NCBI GenBank assembly: GCA_022508365.1
Contig: JAFLVH010000005.1
Span: 1-48,574, forward strand
Direction of reading: 5' to 3'
Origin: Clostridiales bacterium
Lineage (GTDB): Bacteria > Bacillota > Clostridia > Christensenellales > Pumilibacteraceae
Length of the DNA: 48,574 nucleotides
Shown: positions 31,858 to 43,811 of the stretch, piece by piece
Numbering within the stretch: the first letter of the stretch is position 1
How the letters are laid out: the number at the start of each line of letters is the position of its first letter
The notes under the pieces: model-generated
The model's database searches: none
Seen by the model: the letters and a program-made list of their open reading frames with translations, nothing else
Told to the model about the DNA's origin: nothing
Translations under genes and position numbers: made by a program

Positions 31858-32937
31858 ATGGCTAACGTAAAAAACGTTAAAGTTGCAATCAACGGCTTCG
31901 GACGTATCGGACGTCTTGCGTTCCGTCAGATGTTCGGCGCCAAAGGCTACGATGTTGTAGCAATCAACGACTTGACCAGCCCGGCGATGCTCGCTAACCT
32001 GCTCAAGTACGACACCGCGCAAAAGGGCTACTGCGGCACGATAGGCGAAAACCTTCACACCGTCACGTCCAAAGAGCCGATCTACGAAGAAGACGGCAAG
32101 ACCGTTAAGGTTCCCGGTTCCATCACGGTGGACGGCAAGGAGATCACCATCTACGCCATGCCCAAAGCGCAGGATCTGCCTTGGGGCAAGCTCGGCGTTG
32201 ACGTTGTGCTCGAGTGCACGGGCTTCTACTGCTCCAAGGAAAAGTCCATGGCGCACGTGACCGCCGGAGCCAAAAAGGTTGTTATTTCCGCGCCTGCGGG
32301 CAACGACCTTAAAACAATCGTTTACAGCGTAAACGAGAAGACGCTCACCAAGGAAGATCAAATCATTTCCGCGGCAAGCTGCACCACCAACTGCCTTGCG
32401 CCCATGGCAAAAGCGCTCAACGATTACGCGCCCATTCAGTCGGGTATCATGAGCACCATTCACGCCTACACCGGCGACCAAATGATTCTTGACGGTCCGC
32501 ACCGCAAGGGCGATATGCGTCGTGCTCGTGCCGGCGCCGCCAACATCGTTCCCAACTCCACAGGCGCCGCCAAGGCAATCGGCTTGGTAATTCCCGAGCT
32601 TAACGGCAAGCTCATCGGTTCCGCTCAGCGCGTGCCCGTGACTACCGGCTCCACCACCATCCTTACCGCAGTTGTCAAGGGCAAGGACGTGACCAAGGAA
32701 GGCATCAACGCCGCCATGAAGGCCGCCGCTTCCGAGTCCTACGGCTACAACGAGGACCCCATCGTTTCGTCCGACGTAATCGGCATGCGCTACGGCTCGC
32801 TGTTTGACGCTACGCAGACCATGGTCAGCAAGGTGGGCGACGACCTTTACCAAGTGCAGGTTGTTGCATGGTACGACAACGAAAATTCCTACACCAGCCA
32901 GATGGTGCGCACAATCAAATACTTTGCAGAGCTTTAA
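31858..32937 (+). CDS. gap: Glyceraldehyde-3-phosphate dehydrogenase
   Basis: 359 residues, about 20 longer than usual. NAD-binding [14 protein letters not shown] at the N-terminus; active-site Cys175 in SCTTNCLAP; downstream His in [10 protein letters not shown]; and [15 protein letters not shown] near the end. Extra length falls in a segment around 50-100 ([20 protein letters not shown]). It oxidises glyceraldehyde-3-phosphate with NAD+ and phosphate. Codon use is visibly more biased (many C-ending codons such as AAC, ATC, ACC) than in neighbours, as expected for high expression. It is a single gene with consensus promoter, strong ribosome site and strong terminator. Confidence 0.97.
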   Translation: MANVKNVKVAINGFGRIGRLAFRQMFGAKGYDVVAINDLTSPAMLANLLKYDTAQKGYCGTIGENLHTVTSKEPIYEEDGKTVKVPGSITVDGKEITIYAMPKAQDLPWGKLGVDVVLECTGFYCSKEKSMAHVTAGAKKVVISAPAGNDLKTIVYSVNEKTLTKEDQIISAASCTTNCLAPMAKALNDYAPIQSGIMSTIHAYTGDQMILDGPHRKGDMRRARAGAANIVPNSTGAAKAIGLVIPELNGKLIGSAQRVPVTTGSTTILTAVVKGKDVTKEGINAAMKAAASESYGYNEDPIVSSDVIGMRYGSLFDATQTMVSKVGDDLYQVQVVAWYDNENSYTSQMVRTIKYFAEL

Positions 32938-32956
32938 TCTTTACACAAAAACAAAA

Positions 32957-32985
32957 AACTCTCCGAAATTTCGGGGAGTTTTTTT
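32957..32985 (+). terminator. Terminator of gap
   Basis: AACTCTCCGA (32957-32966), AATT loop, TCGGGGAGTT (32971-32980), one T-G pair, then a T run. Confidence 0.85.
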
Positions 32986-33068
32986 GTTATCAAGTACTGT
33001 AATTATGACGCGAATATAGGCTTAAAGTCGAAATTTTGTTAAAATAATTCAAATTTTCTTTCTTTGAG

Positions 33069-33097
33069 TTGCTTTATAAAATTCGGTGTGATATAAT
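33069..33097 (+). promoter_or_regulatory. Leaderless-type promoter of the CotH lipoprotein gene
   Basis: TTGCTT (33069-33074), 17-bp spacer, TATAAT (33092-33097), then 6 nt to the ATG at 33104. Confidence 0.65.
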
Positions 33098-33103
33098 ATA
33101 ACT

Positions 33104-34966
33104 ATGAAAAAACTTCTTTCTTTTTTTGCAATAGCATTTACATGCATGTCACTTACCGCTTGCTCTCTTTTTGATTCGCAAGGCGGAGGCTCCGGCGGAA
33201 ACAATAGCGGCACAGGTGGAGGTATCGGCGATACAGGTACCGGCGACACAGGCACCGGCAATACCGGCACAGGCGGTCAGGATGAAGGTGCTAAACCCGG
33301 CCCCGGAATAACCGATGAGCCGGAGATTCCGAGCGATCCGGTAGAGCCGGGGGAAGTGGCAATAACGTTTGACACCGGCAGCGGTGCATTCGGCAGCGGA
33401 CAGACTTCTGTCACGCTCAAGCCTGGCAGTGACGGCAAGGTTACGTTTAGCGAGCTTCCTTGGCGTGACGGCTATGCGTTTACCGGATGGTACAACGGCA
33501 CGGTCAAATTCGACCCGAACACGGCGTATACCACGGCACAGACCTTTACCGCCAAATACAATTACGGCGGCGACGACGTGGTGTACACCAATCTGTTCAA
33601 TGAAAATTCCACCGTGTCCATAAGCATAAACATGTCTGACAGCGAGTGGAAAAAGCTGGACGCGGATAAAGACAGATATACAAAGTCGCCCATATACCGT
33701 TATGCCGACAACGTGGTTATAAGCATTAACAGCGGCAGCGGCACGCTTAACTATTACTACGAGGGCGTGGGCGTGCGCATGAAGGGCAACACCTCGCGGC
33801 ATCATTTTTACAACAACGACGGATTTTACGCTGCTATTCACATGAAGCTGTCGTTTAAGCAAACGTTTGACGACACCGCAGACGGATACACTCAAAGCGA
33901 GCTTGTCGACTGGACTAACAAAAAGACGGAAAGAAAATTCCGCAAAAACCGCACCTTGGGCGGCATGGATAAAATTGATATCAAGTACAATTCCACACAG
34001 GACGAAACGTATATACGCGAATTGTACGCGATGAAGCTTTTCCGCGACAACGGCGTGTATGCGCCCAATGTTACGCTGGGCAACGTATCCGCACTCAACA
34101 AAAACAACAATATGATAAACATCGGCGTGTACCGCATTCACGAGTCTGTCGACGAGCAGTTTATTTTGCGTCGCGGCATCGATGAAGAAGTAGGCGACCT
34201 GTACAAATGCACTTGGGGCGACGGCAGCAGCGGCGCATATTTGACCGATTGGAATTTGGACAATATTGTGGGCGTAAACGATGAGCTTAACAATAGGCTT
34301 TATACTTACGATAAAAAGACAAACAAAAAGAACAATGATTTTTCGTCGATTAAGAACTTTATACGCTCGATAGGCAGCAGCGATGCAAGCGCGCTGGGTA
34401 ATTATATAGACACAGACCTCTTTGCCAAATTCGAGGCGATAAATTACATACTCGGCAATCCCGACTGCATTCGCAATCACGCAAATAACTATTATATTTA
34501 CTTCCGCAAGTCCGACAACAAGGCAATAATAATCCCTTACGATTACGACAGATGCCTGGGCTCGAGAGAGTGGGACAATTATTACGGAATGGCGGGAGAC
34601 GAGATAACGCCGTATACTCGCAGAACAACGCTTGACAACGGTCTTAACAATCCGTTGTACCTCAAGCTTATTGTAAAGGGCGCGCCCACAGGCAGCGGTT
34701 CGGTGCTTATGAAGTACCGCACAAATCTTCTTTCCATGGCGGATTCGGATATGCTAAAGGCAAGCACGTTCAACGCATTAAAGGACAAGTACAAGTCGCG
34801 TTACGGAAAATACACAAGCGGCGCGATAGGCGGCAATGCCGGCAACAATCTTGAATGGGAAAACAGAGTGTATTTTAACAACGGGCAGCAGAACATGAGT
34901 TTCAGCGACTATGTAAGTGCAAAAATCAGAGTGCTCAAAGCCAATATCGACAATTACCGTGAATAA
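33104..34966 (+). CDS. Lipoprotein with InlB-type repeat and CotH kinase domain
   Basis: 620 residues. Signal peptide with lipobox SLTAC (Cys20), then a Gly/Thr linker with a GDTGTG-like repeat (about 40-55), a Listeria-Bacteroides (InlB B) repeat at about 87-157 (ITFDTGSG...GYAFTGWYNG), then a CotH domain from about 165: GVGVRMKGNTSR, NYILGNPDCIRNHANNYYIY and IIPYDYDRCLG, whose Asp pair matches the CotH active site. CotH proteins are atypical protein kinases; B. subtilis CotH phosphorylates coat proteins. A membrane-anchored extracellular form suggests cell-surface targets instead. No Shine-Dalgarno; the -10 lies 6 nt before the ATG. Confidence 0.85.
   Translation: MKKLLSFFAIAFTCMSLTACSLFDSQGGGSGGNNSGTGGGIGDTGTGDTGTGNTGTGGQDEGAKPGPGITDEPEIPSDPVEPGEVAITFDTGSGAFGSGQTSVTLKPGSDGKVTFSELPWRDGYAFTGWYNGTVKFDPNTAYTTAQTFTAKYNYGGDDVVYTNLFNENSTVSISINMSDSEWKKLDADKDRYTKSPIYRYADNVVISINSGSGTLNYYYEGVGVRMKGNTSRHHFYNNDGFYAAIHMKLSFKQTFDDTADGYTQSELVDWTNKKTERKFRKNRTLGGMDKIDIKYNSTQDETYIRELYAMKLFRDNGVYAPNVTLGNVSALNKNNNMINIGVYRIHESVDEQFILRRGIDEEVGDLYKCTWGDGSSGAYLTDWNLDNIVGVNDELNNRLYTYDKKTNKKNNDFSSIKNFIRSIGSSDASALGNYIDTDLFAKFEAINYILGNPDCIRNHANNYYIYFRKSDNKAIIIPYDYDRCLGSREWDNYYGMAGDEITPYTRRTTLDNGLNNPLYLKLIVKGAPTGSGSVLMKYRTNLLSMADSDMLKASTFNALKDKYKSRYGKYTSGAIGGNAGNNLEWENRVYFNNGQQNMSFSDYVSAKIRVLKANIDNYRE
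33226..33272 (+). repeat. Short in-gene repeat coding the Gly/Thr linker
   Basis: Near-identical 18-bp units (GGCGACACAGGCACCGGC type) repeat about 2.5 times, encoding GDTGTG-like hexapeptides. Such tracts can change length by slippage. Confidence 0.6.
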
Positions 34967-34982
34967 TAAAGAGAACAAACAG

Positions 34983-35012
34983 GCGACAGGCATGGAAGCT
35001 TGTCGCTTTTTT
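34983..35012 (+). terminator. Terminator after the CotH lipoprotein gene
   Basis: GCGACA (34983-34988) pairs with TGTCGC (35001-35006), with a GC/GC inner pair, then TTTTTT. Confidence 0.75.
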
Positions 35013-35026
35013 GTCTTAAAAAAAAG

Positions 35027-35055
35027 TTGACAATCGCGCATGTTGAGCGTATAAT
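35027..35055 (+). promoter_or_regulatory. Consensus promoter of the 35094 zinc-ribbon gene
   Basis: TTGACA (35027-35032), 17-bp spacer, TATAAT (35050-35055). Confidence 0.85.
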
Positions 35056-35093
35056 TATTTTGCAAGTACTAAAGGGTTTTAAGAGGCTTTATC

Positions 35094-35606
35094 ATGATTT
35101 GTCCGCAGTGCGGCTATGACATGGGAAATAAAAATAAATGCCTTAGGTGCGGCTACGAGGTAAAAACGCTTACTGTCGTGACGGAAAGCGAAAAGCAAAA
35201 GCGCGAGGAAAAGCAAAAGGAAGAGGACGATACAATAGTTATCGACCCTATGAATGTATTTTTGACTCATCCGTACGGCTACGAGGACGACTTCGGCACA
35301 GGCTACGGCGCGCCGATTGACGATCCGTTTGTTTCCATAATTGACAGCCTGTTCGGCGGAGATCCGTTTGCGGATCTACTCGGTGGGTTGTTCGGCTTTG
35401 GCTCGCCACGCCGCCACGTGGTTCATGAAGAGCCTCCGCCGCGCAAAAAGAAAAAACAAGGTCCTATAATCGTTGTGGACGATATAGAGATTATAGATCC
35501 CAACAAGGAAGAAGAGCCCGAGGAAGAGGAGCCGCAGGACGACAATCCAACCGACAATACGGATACAAAAAAGAATTTCTTCAACCGTAACAAAAACAAA
35601 AAGTAA
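35094..35606 (+). CDS. Zinc-ribbon protein with acidic tail
   Basis: 170 residues. An N-terminal zinc ribbon (MICPQCGYDMGNKNKCLRCGY: CPQC and CLRC) is followed by a charged helix, a Gly/Phe/Asp-rich middle (FGGDPFADLLGGLFGFG), a lysine patch (PPPRKKKKQG) and a Glu-rich tail ending in Asn/Lys. No transmembrane segment. Low complexity prevents assigning a family; it could bind a protein or RNA partner through the ribbon. A perfect promoter and an AAGAGG ribosome site support expression. It lies beside a sigma-factor gene and two more zinc-ribbon proteins. Confidence 0.7.
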   Translation: MICPQCGYDMGNKNKCLRCGYEVKTLTVVTESEKQKREEKQKEEDDTIVIDPMNVFLTHPYGYEDDFGTGYGAPIDDPFVSIIDSLFGGDPFADLLGGLFGFGSPRRHVVHEEPPPRKKKKQGPIIVVDDIEIIDPNKEEEPEEEEPQDDNPTDNTDTKKNFFNRNKNKK

Positions 35607-35617
35607 TATTACTAAAG

Positions 35618-35650
35618 AATTCGAGCGCACTATTTTGCGCTCGAATTTTT
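35618..35650 (+). terminator. Terminator after the zinc-ribbon gene
   Basis: 12-bp stem AATTCGAGCGCA / TGCGCTCGAATT (35618-35629 with 35636-35647), 6-nt loop, then TTT. Confidence 0.8.
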
Positions 35651-35690
35651 AAAATCAGATTAGAATTGTATAAAAATTTTCTTAAATACC

Positions 35691-35719
35691 TTGACAAAGC
35701 AATAATCACGTAGTATAAA
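35691..35719 (+). promoter_or_regulatory. Promoter of the sigma-factor gene
   Basis: TTGACA (35691-35696), 17-bp spacer, TATAAA (35714-35719). The gene is therefore read by the vegetative polymerase. Confidence 0.8.
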
Positions 35720-35768
35720 TACAAAGCCTTAGCAATAATATATAGTTTTTAGTAAGGAGGAGAAGAAT

Positions 35769-36611
35769 ATGCAAAGTAATAATGCCGAACAAATGAAAAT
35801 TGTAATGCCCGTTCCGCAGGAGAGTTCGCTTTTATCCGAGGAGGAGGAGCTGGAGCTTTGTAAGCGTGCCGCAGGTGGTGACGAAAGCGCCAAGGAAAAA
35901 CTTATTTATTGTAATCAGCGGCTTGTTGCAATGATCGCGTTTAAGTACGTAGGCGTGTGCCACGGACTTGACTTTGACGATCTTAAGCAGGCGGGCAATA
36001 TAGGACTAATGCAGGCGGTTAAGCTGTTTGACTATACCAAAGGTTTTAGGTTTTCAACTTATGCGGTATGGTGGATTCGGCAGGCGATAACGCGCGAAAT
36101 TTCCGACAAGGACAGGACGATAAGGATCCCCGTGCATGTCAACGAGCAGATCATAAAAATACGCAAGGCCGCCGCAAAAATAGAACAGGAAACAGGAAAT
36201 ACGGCGTCCGCCGCCGAGATTGCCGCGGCGGTGGATATTCCGTTGGAAAAGGTGGAGGACTTGTGGGATTTGGCATGGGGCACTCCCGTAGTTTCGCTTG
36301 ACAAACCTGTTGGCGACGACGGCGATATCACTATAGAAAGCTTTTTGGCTGACGAGGAAAACACGCCGCAAAAGGATTCGGACGCCGAGCAAATAAAAAG
36401 CCAGGTGGCAGCGGCGGTTGCGCTTTTGCCGCCGCGCGAGCAAGCTGTAATAAAAATGCGGTTTGGACTTACGGACGGCATTCCGCACACGCTGGAGGAG
36501 ATAGGCGAACGGTACGGCGTCACTCGCGAGCGCGTTAGGCAGATACTTTGTAAGGCCATCCGCAAGCTCAGCAGTCCAAAGATAAAAGCGCTTCTTAAAG
36601 AGCTTAGATAA
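35769..36611 (+). CDS. RpoD-like sigma-70 factor (group 1/2, short form)
   Basis: 280 residues. It directs RNA polymerase to promoters. Region 2 is highly RpoD-like: DDLKQAGNIGLMQAVKLFDY, FRFSTYAVWWIRQAITREI, RTIRIPVHVNE; region 3 follows, and region 4 has FGLTDGIPHTLEEIGERYGVTRERVRQI. Region 1.1 is missing and the region 4 helix reads RQILCKAIRKL instead of the usual RQIEAKALRKL. No dnaG neighbour is present, unlike the main rpoD locus of most Clostridia, so this is more likely an alternative (group 2) sigma factor than the housekeeping one. AAGGAGGAGAAGAAT before the ATG is an unusually strong ribosome site. Confidence 0.85.
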   Translation: MQSNNAEQMKIVMPVPQESSLLSEEEELELCKRAAGGDESAKEKLIYCNQRLVAMIAFKYVGVCHGLDFDDLKQAGNIGLMQAVKLFDYTKGFRFSTYAVWWIRQAITREISDKDRTIRIPVHVNEQIIKIRKAAAKIEQETGNTASAAEIAAAVDIPLEKVEDLWDLAWGTPVVSLDKPVGDDGDITIESFLADEENTPQKDSDAEQIKSQVAAAVALLPPREQAVIKMRFGLTDGIPHTLEEIGERYGVTRERVRQILCKAIRKLSSPKIKALLKELR

Positions 36612-36659
36612 TTCGGAATTACTGTTTATAATGTATTTATATTTTTGTTTGTTGAGCTG

Positions 36660-36688
36660 TTGACGGTCAACGCCGATTATGATATAAT
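36660..36688 (+). promoter_or_regulatory. Promoter of the paired zinc-ribbon membrane genes
   Basis: TTGACG (36660-36665), 17-bp spacer, TATAAT (36683-36688). Confidence 0.8.
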
Positions 36689-36727
36689 GGCACTGTAAAC
36701 ATTATTGATTGCAATACAGGAGATGAA

Positions 36728-37555
36728 ATGGCAATAATAAGTTGTCCGGAATGCGGACAAAAAATTTCGGACAAAGCGGAAAAATGCGTGCATTGCGGAG
36801 CCGAAGTTAATGTAAAGTTTTCTGTTGCAGATTTATCGAGGCTTAACACTGCCAACGAGGAAGAGTCCGAGCCTGTTGCGCCTAAATCCGACATAGATTA
36901 TTCCCAAAGGTTTTTGGACGAAACGCCGCAGATAAAGAAATTTTTAGGCAAGATGTCCAAAGCAGAGACTATCTATAAAAAGATTAGATACATAATATGG
37001 CTGATATGGGAAATACCGTTTGCCATAATGATTATTAAGTTCAATAAGGACGGAGATTCCTTTATGGGTTTTGCTCTGCCGTTTATGTTTGCGCTGATGG
37101 CATTGGCAGCGGTGCTGATACTTAATGCCTGGTTTGAATATTATCCGGAGCGAAAATACATAAATGCATGTATTAGGTGGCTGCAAGAGGGCGGTTATGA
37201 CGTTGCGGATTATATAAATAACGAATATAATGCGTATATGAAGCTTGGCGATATGGACGCGCTTACATCGTTGTTGAATTTTACATCCGGCTGGTATTAT
37301 CTGCATCATCCTGAGGACAGAAAAAGATCGCGCAATCACATAATTATCAGGTCTGCAATAGGTGGATTGGCGATGCTGTTTATGGTTTTTGTGATCCCTT
37401 TTGTTGCAGCGGGCGCAATTATGGATATGGTAGCTGTGTCGACGATGGTGACTTGCATAGTGATTTTGGCGGCGTTGATGGTGGTGTACTTTGTTACATA
37501 TATAGTTTTGATTGGCGCTGACTACAAGCGTGTTCGTTCAGTCTATAAAGATTAG
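36728..37555 (+). CDS. Zinc-ribbon membrane protein 1
   Basis: 275 residues. An N-terminal zinc ribbon (ISCPECGQKISDKAEKCVHCGA) is followed by an acidic linker and four hydrophobic segments (about 90-110, 118-137, 212-235, 240-262), with a soluble loop between the second and third (YPERKYINACIRWLQEGGYD...). The ribbon faces the cytoplasm by the positive-inside pattern. Function unknown. Ribosome site CAGGAGATGAA. The next gene has the same domain order and starts 28 nt later with its own AGGAG, so the two form an operon and may be an ancient, very diverged duplicate pair. Confidence 0.75.
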   Translation: MAIISCPECGQKISDKAEKCVHCGAEVNVKFSVADLSRLNTANEEESEPVAPKSDIDYSQRFLDETPQIKKFLGKMSKAETIYKKIRYIIWLIWEIPFAIMIIKFNKDGDSFMGFALPFMFALMALAAVLILNAWFEYYPERKYINACIRWLQEGGYDVADYINNEYNAYMKLGDMDALTSLLNFTSGWYYLHHPEDRKRSRNHIIIRSAIGGLAMLFMVFVIPFVAAGAIMDMVAVSTMVTCIVILAALMVVYFVTYIVLIGADYKRVRSVYKD

Positions 37556-37582
37556 TAAAAATTTAAAAATACAGGAGATAAA

Positions 37583-38389
37583 ATGAACAATGTTAATTGT
37601 CCCGAATGCGGTTTCGGTCTGACAGAAGCGCGCGACGTGTGCCCGGAATGCGGCTGTCCGTTAAGCAAAGAGCTTTTTTCAAGCAAAGATAAAGCGGATT
37701 CCGGCGAGGGATTGCAAGCTGAAGTCAATAACAACGGTTGCATAGCGACCTGGCGTAAACACTGTAAAGATAAAGCTGCGCCTGTCGTGTACTTTAACAG
37801 ATTGGATTCGGGGTTCGGCTGGGTAGCAATCGCCTTCACCGTGTTTGTTATCATTTATCTTATCGCAAACGGCATCGCGCTCAATTCCAACGAAAAGCTT
37901 TACAGCCTGTTTCAGCAATTGGGATTGACGTTTGCAATAATCATAATAGTCTTTTTCTGTCTGGAAAGCATTTGCGCGACAATAGCGCATTGCTTGGAGG
38001 TTAAGCGCGCCACGCACTGGCTGGTATCCAATGATTTGTCTACGTCGGACTGTTTGGAGCTAAAGTCCTACGGAAAGACAAAAAAGGAGTCTGCTTCCTT
38101 TTCAGTTCATAATATAGATGTTGCGTATTGCGGTGCGCATCCGACGGAAGTTGGAAAATCGATTGCCCGTTCAGTAGGGAAGTGCGTGCTGTATGTTGTT
38201 TGCACAGTGGTGTTTGGGTTATTTGCGCTACCTGTCGTAGGACAATTTATTCTCGACGAAAAAAATATATACATATTTGCAGGTTTCTTTGCCGGAGCAC
38301 TGGCAGTCGAGTTTTTACACTGGGCGATTAAGCGCATTATAGATAAAAGCCTCTATAAAAAAGTCGACGAATGGAAAGCAAAAAAATAG
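37583..38389 (+). CDS. Zinc-ribbon membrane protein 2
   Basis: 268 residues. Same layout as its upstream neighbour: a zinc ribbon (VNCPECGFGLTEARDVCPECGC), a linker, two membrane segments (about 80-100 and 110-132), a middle soluble region (CLEVKRATHWLVSNDLSTSDC...) and two more (about 205-225 and 232-250). Sequence identity with the upstream protein is low outside the ribbon. Function unknown; the pair may act together in the membrane. A strong bidirectional terminator follows. Confidence 0.75.
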   Translation: MNNVNCPECGFGLTEARDVCPECGCPLSKELFSSKDKADSGEGLQAEVNNNGCIATWRKHCKDKAAPVVYFNRLDSGFGWVAIAFTVFVIIYLIANGIALNSNEKLYSLFQQLGLTFAIIIIVFFCLESICATIAHCLEVKRATHWLVSNDLSTSDCLELKSYGKTKKESASFSVHNIDVAYCGAHPTEVGKSIARSVGKCVLYVVCTVVFGLFALPVVGQFILDEKNIYIFAGFFAGALAVEFLHWAIKRIIDKSLYKKVDEWKAKK

Positions 38390-38424
38390 TAGAGTAACAT
38401 AAATATTAATATATTAATCCAACA

Positions 38425-38457
38425 CAAAATCCCCATTCATGCTGAATGGGGATTTTG
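38425..38457. terminator. Bidirectional terminator between the zinc-ribbon pair and PFOR
   Basis: Perfect 15-bp stem (38425-38439 with 38443-38457), TGC loop, core AATCCCCATTCA. Confidence 0.9.
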
Positions 38458-38481
38458 TTGTTTGCTTATATTAATTTGGAA

Positions 38482-42039
<3,558 letters not shown>

Positions 42040-42157
42040 TTATAACAAAATTATGTAGTATCGGGGCGGCAAAATTACGCCGCCGCTTTCAACCTTATTA
42101 ATTATATAACTTGGTGGAATTAAAGTCAAGATAAAAGCACTACTTTTAGCAAATCGA

Positions 42158-42186
42158 TTGACACAAAACACAACTTGTTGTAAAAT
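42158..42186 (+). promoter_or_regulatory. Promoter of gatCA
   Basis: TTGACA (42158-42163), 17-bp spacer, TAAAAT (42181-42186). Confidence 0.8.
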
Positions 42187-42210
42187 TACTTTCGGAAGAT
42201 TCGGAGCGCT

Positions 42211-42423
42211 ATGAACAAACAAATGACTGAAAACGAAATATTTCGGCTCGGCAAGAGGATAGGGTTTGACTATTCTGCTGCGGAGTTAACCGATCTATCG
42301 GCGCATATTAATAAACAGCTATTATCCTTTGACGCGCTTAACGACGTGGACACGGACGGCGTTGATCCCACGTTCGATCTTGACGGCAAGGGCAGATTTA
42401 AGGTGGAAAGGAGGGGCGAATGA
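42211..42423 (+). CDS. gatC: GatC-like amidotransferase subunit (short)
   Basis: 70 residues, against roughly 95 usually. GatC wraps GatA and GatB in the complex that turns Glu-tRNA(Gln) or Asp-tRNA(Asn) into the amide form. Recognisable parts are the N-terminal helix pair (IGFDYSAAELTDLSAHINKQLLSFDAL) and the DVDTDGVDPTF turn; the C-terminal segment after it is cut short (GKGRFKVERRGE). The ATG follows CGGAGCGCT, and its stop overlaps the gatA start as ATGA. Identity rests partly on this coupling to gatA. Confidence 0.75.
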   Translation: MNKQMTENEIFRLGKRIGFDYSAAELTDLSAHINKQLLSFDALNDVDTDGVDPTFDLDGKGRFKVERRGE

Positions 42424-43745
42424 ACGAAATCGATTTGTCATCCGCTCTTTCTCTTGCGGAAAAAATAAACAATAGGGAGCTTTCTGCCGTTGCCGCTGTC
42501 GAAGCGTGTCTGGAAAGCATACGTAAAACCGAAGATTTAAACAACTTTATCACGGTGTGCGAGCATGAAGCGCTTGAGGCGGCTAAGCGCGTTGACAGCG
42601 ACATTAAAAACGGCAAGCGCTTTTTGCTTGCCGGTGTTCCTATAGCCGTTAAGGACAATATTCGTACCAAGGGAATAAAAACCACCTGCGCGTCTGAATT
42701 ACTGTCCGATTTTGTGCCGGACTATGATGCGGAAGTGATTTTGCGGCTTAAAGCTGCGGGCGCGGTAATCATTGGCAAAACCAACATGGACGAGTTTGCG
42801 TTCGGCAGCGCCAACGAGTATTCGGCTTACGGCGTCGTCAAAAACGCTTATGACAGAACAAGAGTTGCAGGCGGCAGCTCGGGCGGCTCTGCAAACGCGG
42901 TGTCGGCTGTGCTTCCGCTTTCTATCGGCACGGATACCGGCGGTTCGGTGCGTCAGCCTGCGGCTTTTTGCGGCGTGGTGGGACTAAAGCCGACGTTCGG
43001 CGCGATAGACGGCAGGGGCGTTATCGGCTTATGTCCGTCCATGGAGCAGGTGGGCACGTTCTCTAATAGCTGCGACGACGCGGCGATATTGTTCTCTGTA
43101 TTGTCGGGAAGAACGCCGCACAACCTTGACGGAAAAATAAATGGAAAGACAATAGGCATAGCCAAAGAGTTTTTGCAAGCGGAAATGACCGAAGCCGTAA
43201 GAAACGCGCTTTCTCTTGCGGCGGAAAGACTGGAAGAAAAAGGCGCAAAGGTGGTGGAGGTGTCCGTGCCGTCATTTGCTTTTGGGCTTGCGACATATCA
43301 CGTGCTGTCGTCTGCGGAGGCTGTAAATTCCTTCCAAGGCATAATAAAGGAGCGTCCGCAAACAGAGCTGTTGGGCGGCGAAGTAAAGCGGAGAATGCTA
43401 TCCGGTGCGGTTGTGCTAAGCGGCGACAACTACGACAATCTTTACATAAAGGCGGCTAAGGTGCGCACTGTGATTACGCGCGATTACGAGTGTGCGCTTA
43501 GTAGCTGCGACGCGCTGCTATGCCCGACTACCGCGAGCGCGGCGACAAAAATCGGCGAAGTAACCGATCCGCAAAAGGGGCATAGATCGGACAGCTTTCT
43601 CGCGCCGGTAAGCCTTGCAGGACTGCCTGCGGTAAGCGTTCCGTTCGGTGCGGATAATTCTCTTCCGCTTGGCGTCCAGATAATCGGAAAGCGCAATGCC
43701 GAGTATGAAATATTGAATATAGGAAAAGCGCTGTCCGCCATGTAA
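42420..43745 (+). CDS. gatA: Aspartyl/glutamyl-tRNA amidotransferase subunit A
   Basis: 441 residues, about 40 shorter than typical. The amidase-signature triad is complete: Lys78 (IAVKDNI), cis-Ser154 (GGSSGGSANAV) and nucleophile Ser176 (DTGGSVRQP). GTNMDEF-like KTNMDEFAFGS and FCGVVGLKPTFG are GatA-like, and the end FLAPVSLAGLPAVSVPFG...LPLGVQIIG fits. It hydrolyses glutamine and feeds ammonia to GatB. gatB, usually next, is absent: the germination operon follows. Either gatB is elsewhere or this pair has another acceptor partner. The shortening lies mainly in the region after residue 230. Confidence 0.85.
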   Translation: MNEIDLSSALSLAEKINNRELSAVAAVEACLESIRKTEDLNNFITVCEHEALEAAKRVDSDIKNGKRFLLAGVPIAVKDNIRTKGIKTTCASELLSDFVPDYDAEVILRLKAAGAVIIGKTNMDEFAFGSANEYSAYGVVKNAYDRTRVAGGSSGGSANAVSAVLPLSIGTDTGGSVRQPAAFCGVVGLKPTFGAIDGRGVIGLCPSMEQVGTFSNSCDDAAILFSVLSGRTPHNLDGKINGKTIGIAKEFLQAEMTEAVRNALSLAAERLEEKGAKVVEVSVPSFAFGLATYHVLSSAEAVNSFQGIIKERPQTELLGGEVKRRMLSGAVVLSGDNYDNLYIKAAKVRTVITRDYECALSSCDALLCPTTASAATKIGEVTDPQKGHRSDSFLAPVSLAGLPAVSVPFGADNSLPLGVQIIGKRNAEYEILNIGKALSAM

Positions 43746-43763
43746 ATCCGGCGGATTTTTCTT
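43744..43763 (+). terminator. Short terminator at the gatA stop codon
   Basis: AAATCC, GGC loop, GGATTT, then TTCTTTT; the left arm begins inside the stop codon. Small stem, so moderate confidence. Confidence 0.4.
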
Positions 43764-43776
43764 TTGCGCTTTGCTC

Positions 43777-43806
43777 GCATAATATCTTGCCTTTTTCAGC
43801 ACAATA
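43777..43806 (+). promoter_or_regulatory. Candidate sigma-G promoter of the ger operon
   Basis: GCATA (43777-43781), 18-bp spacer, CACAATA (43800-43806). This matches the published late-forespore sigma-G pattern (GHATR, CATnHTA) except for one base, and germinant receptor operons are sigma-G genes in Bacillus. Only 5 nt separate it from the ATG. Confidence 0.45.
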
Positions 43807-43811
43807 AAGTT

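Noticed and set aside
33000-33104. Insertion sequence or transposon remnants near the CotH gene
   Set aside because: No terminal inverted repeats or transposase-like reading frames were found here or anywhere in the window.
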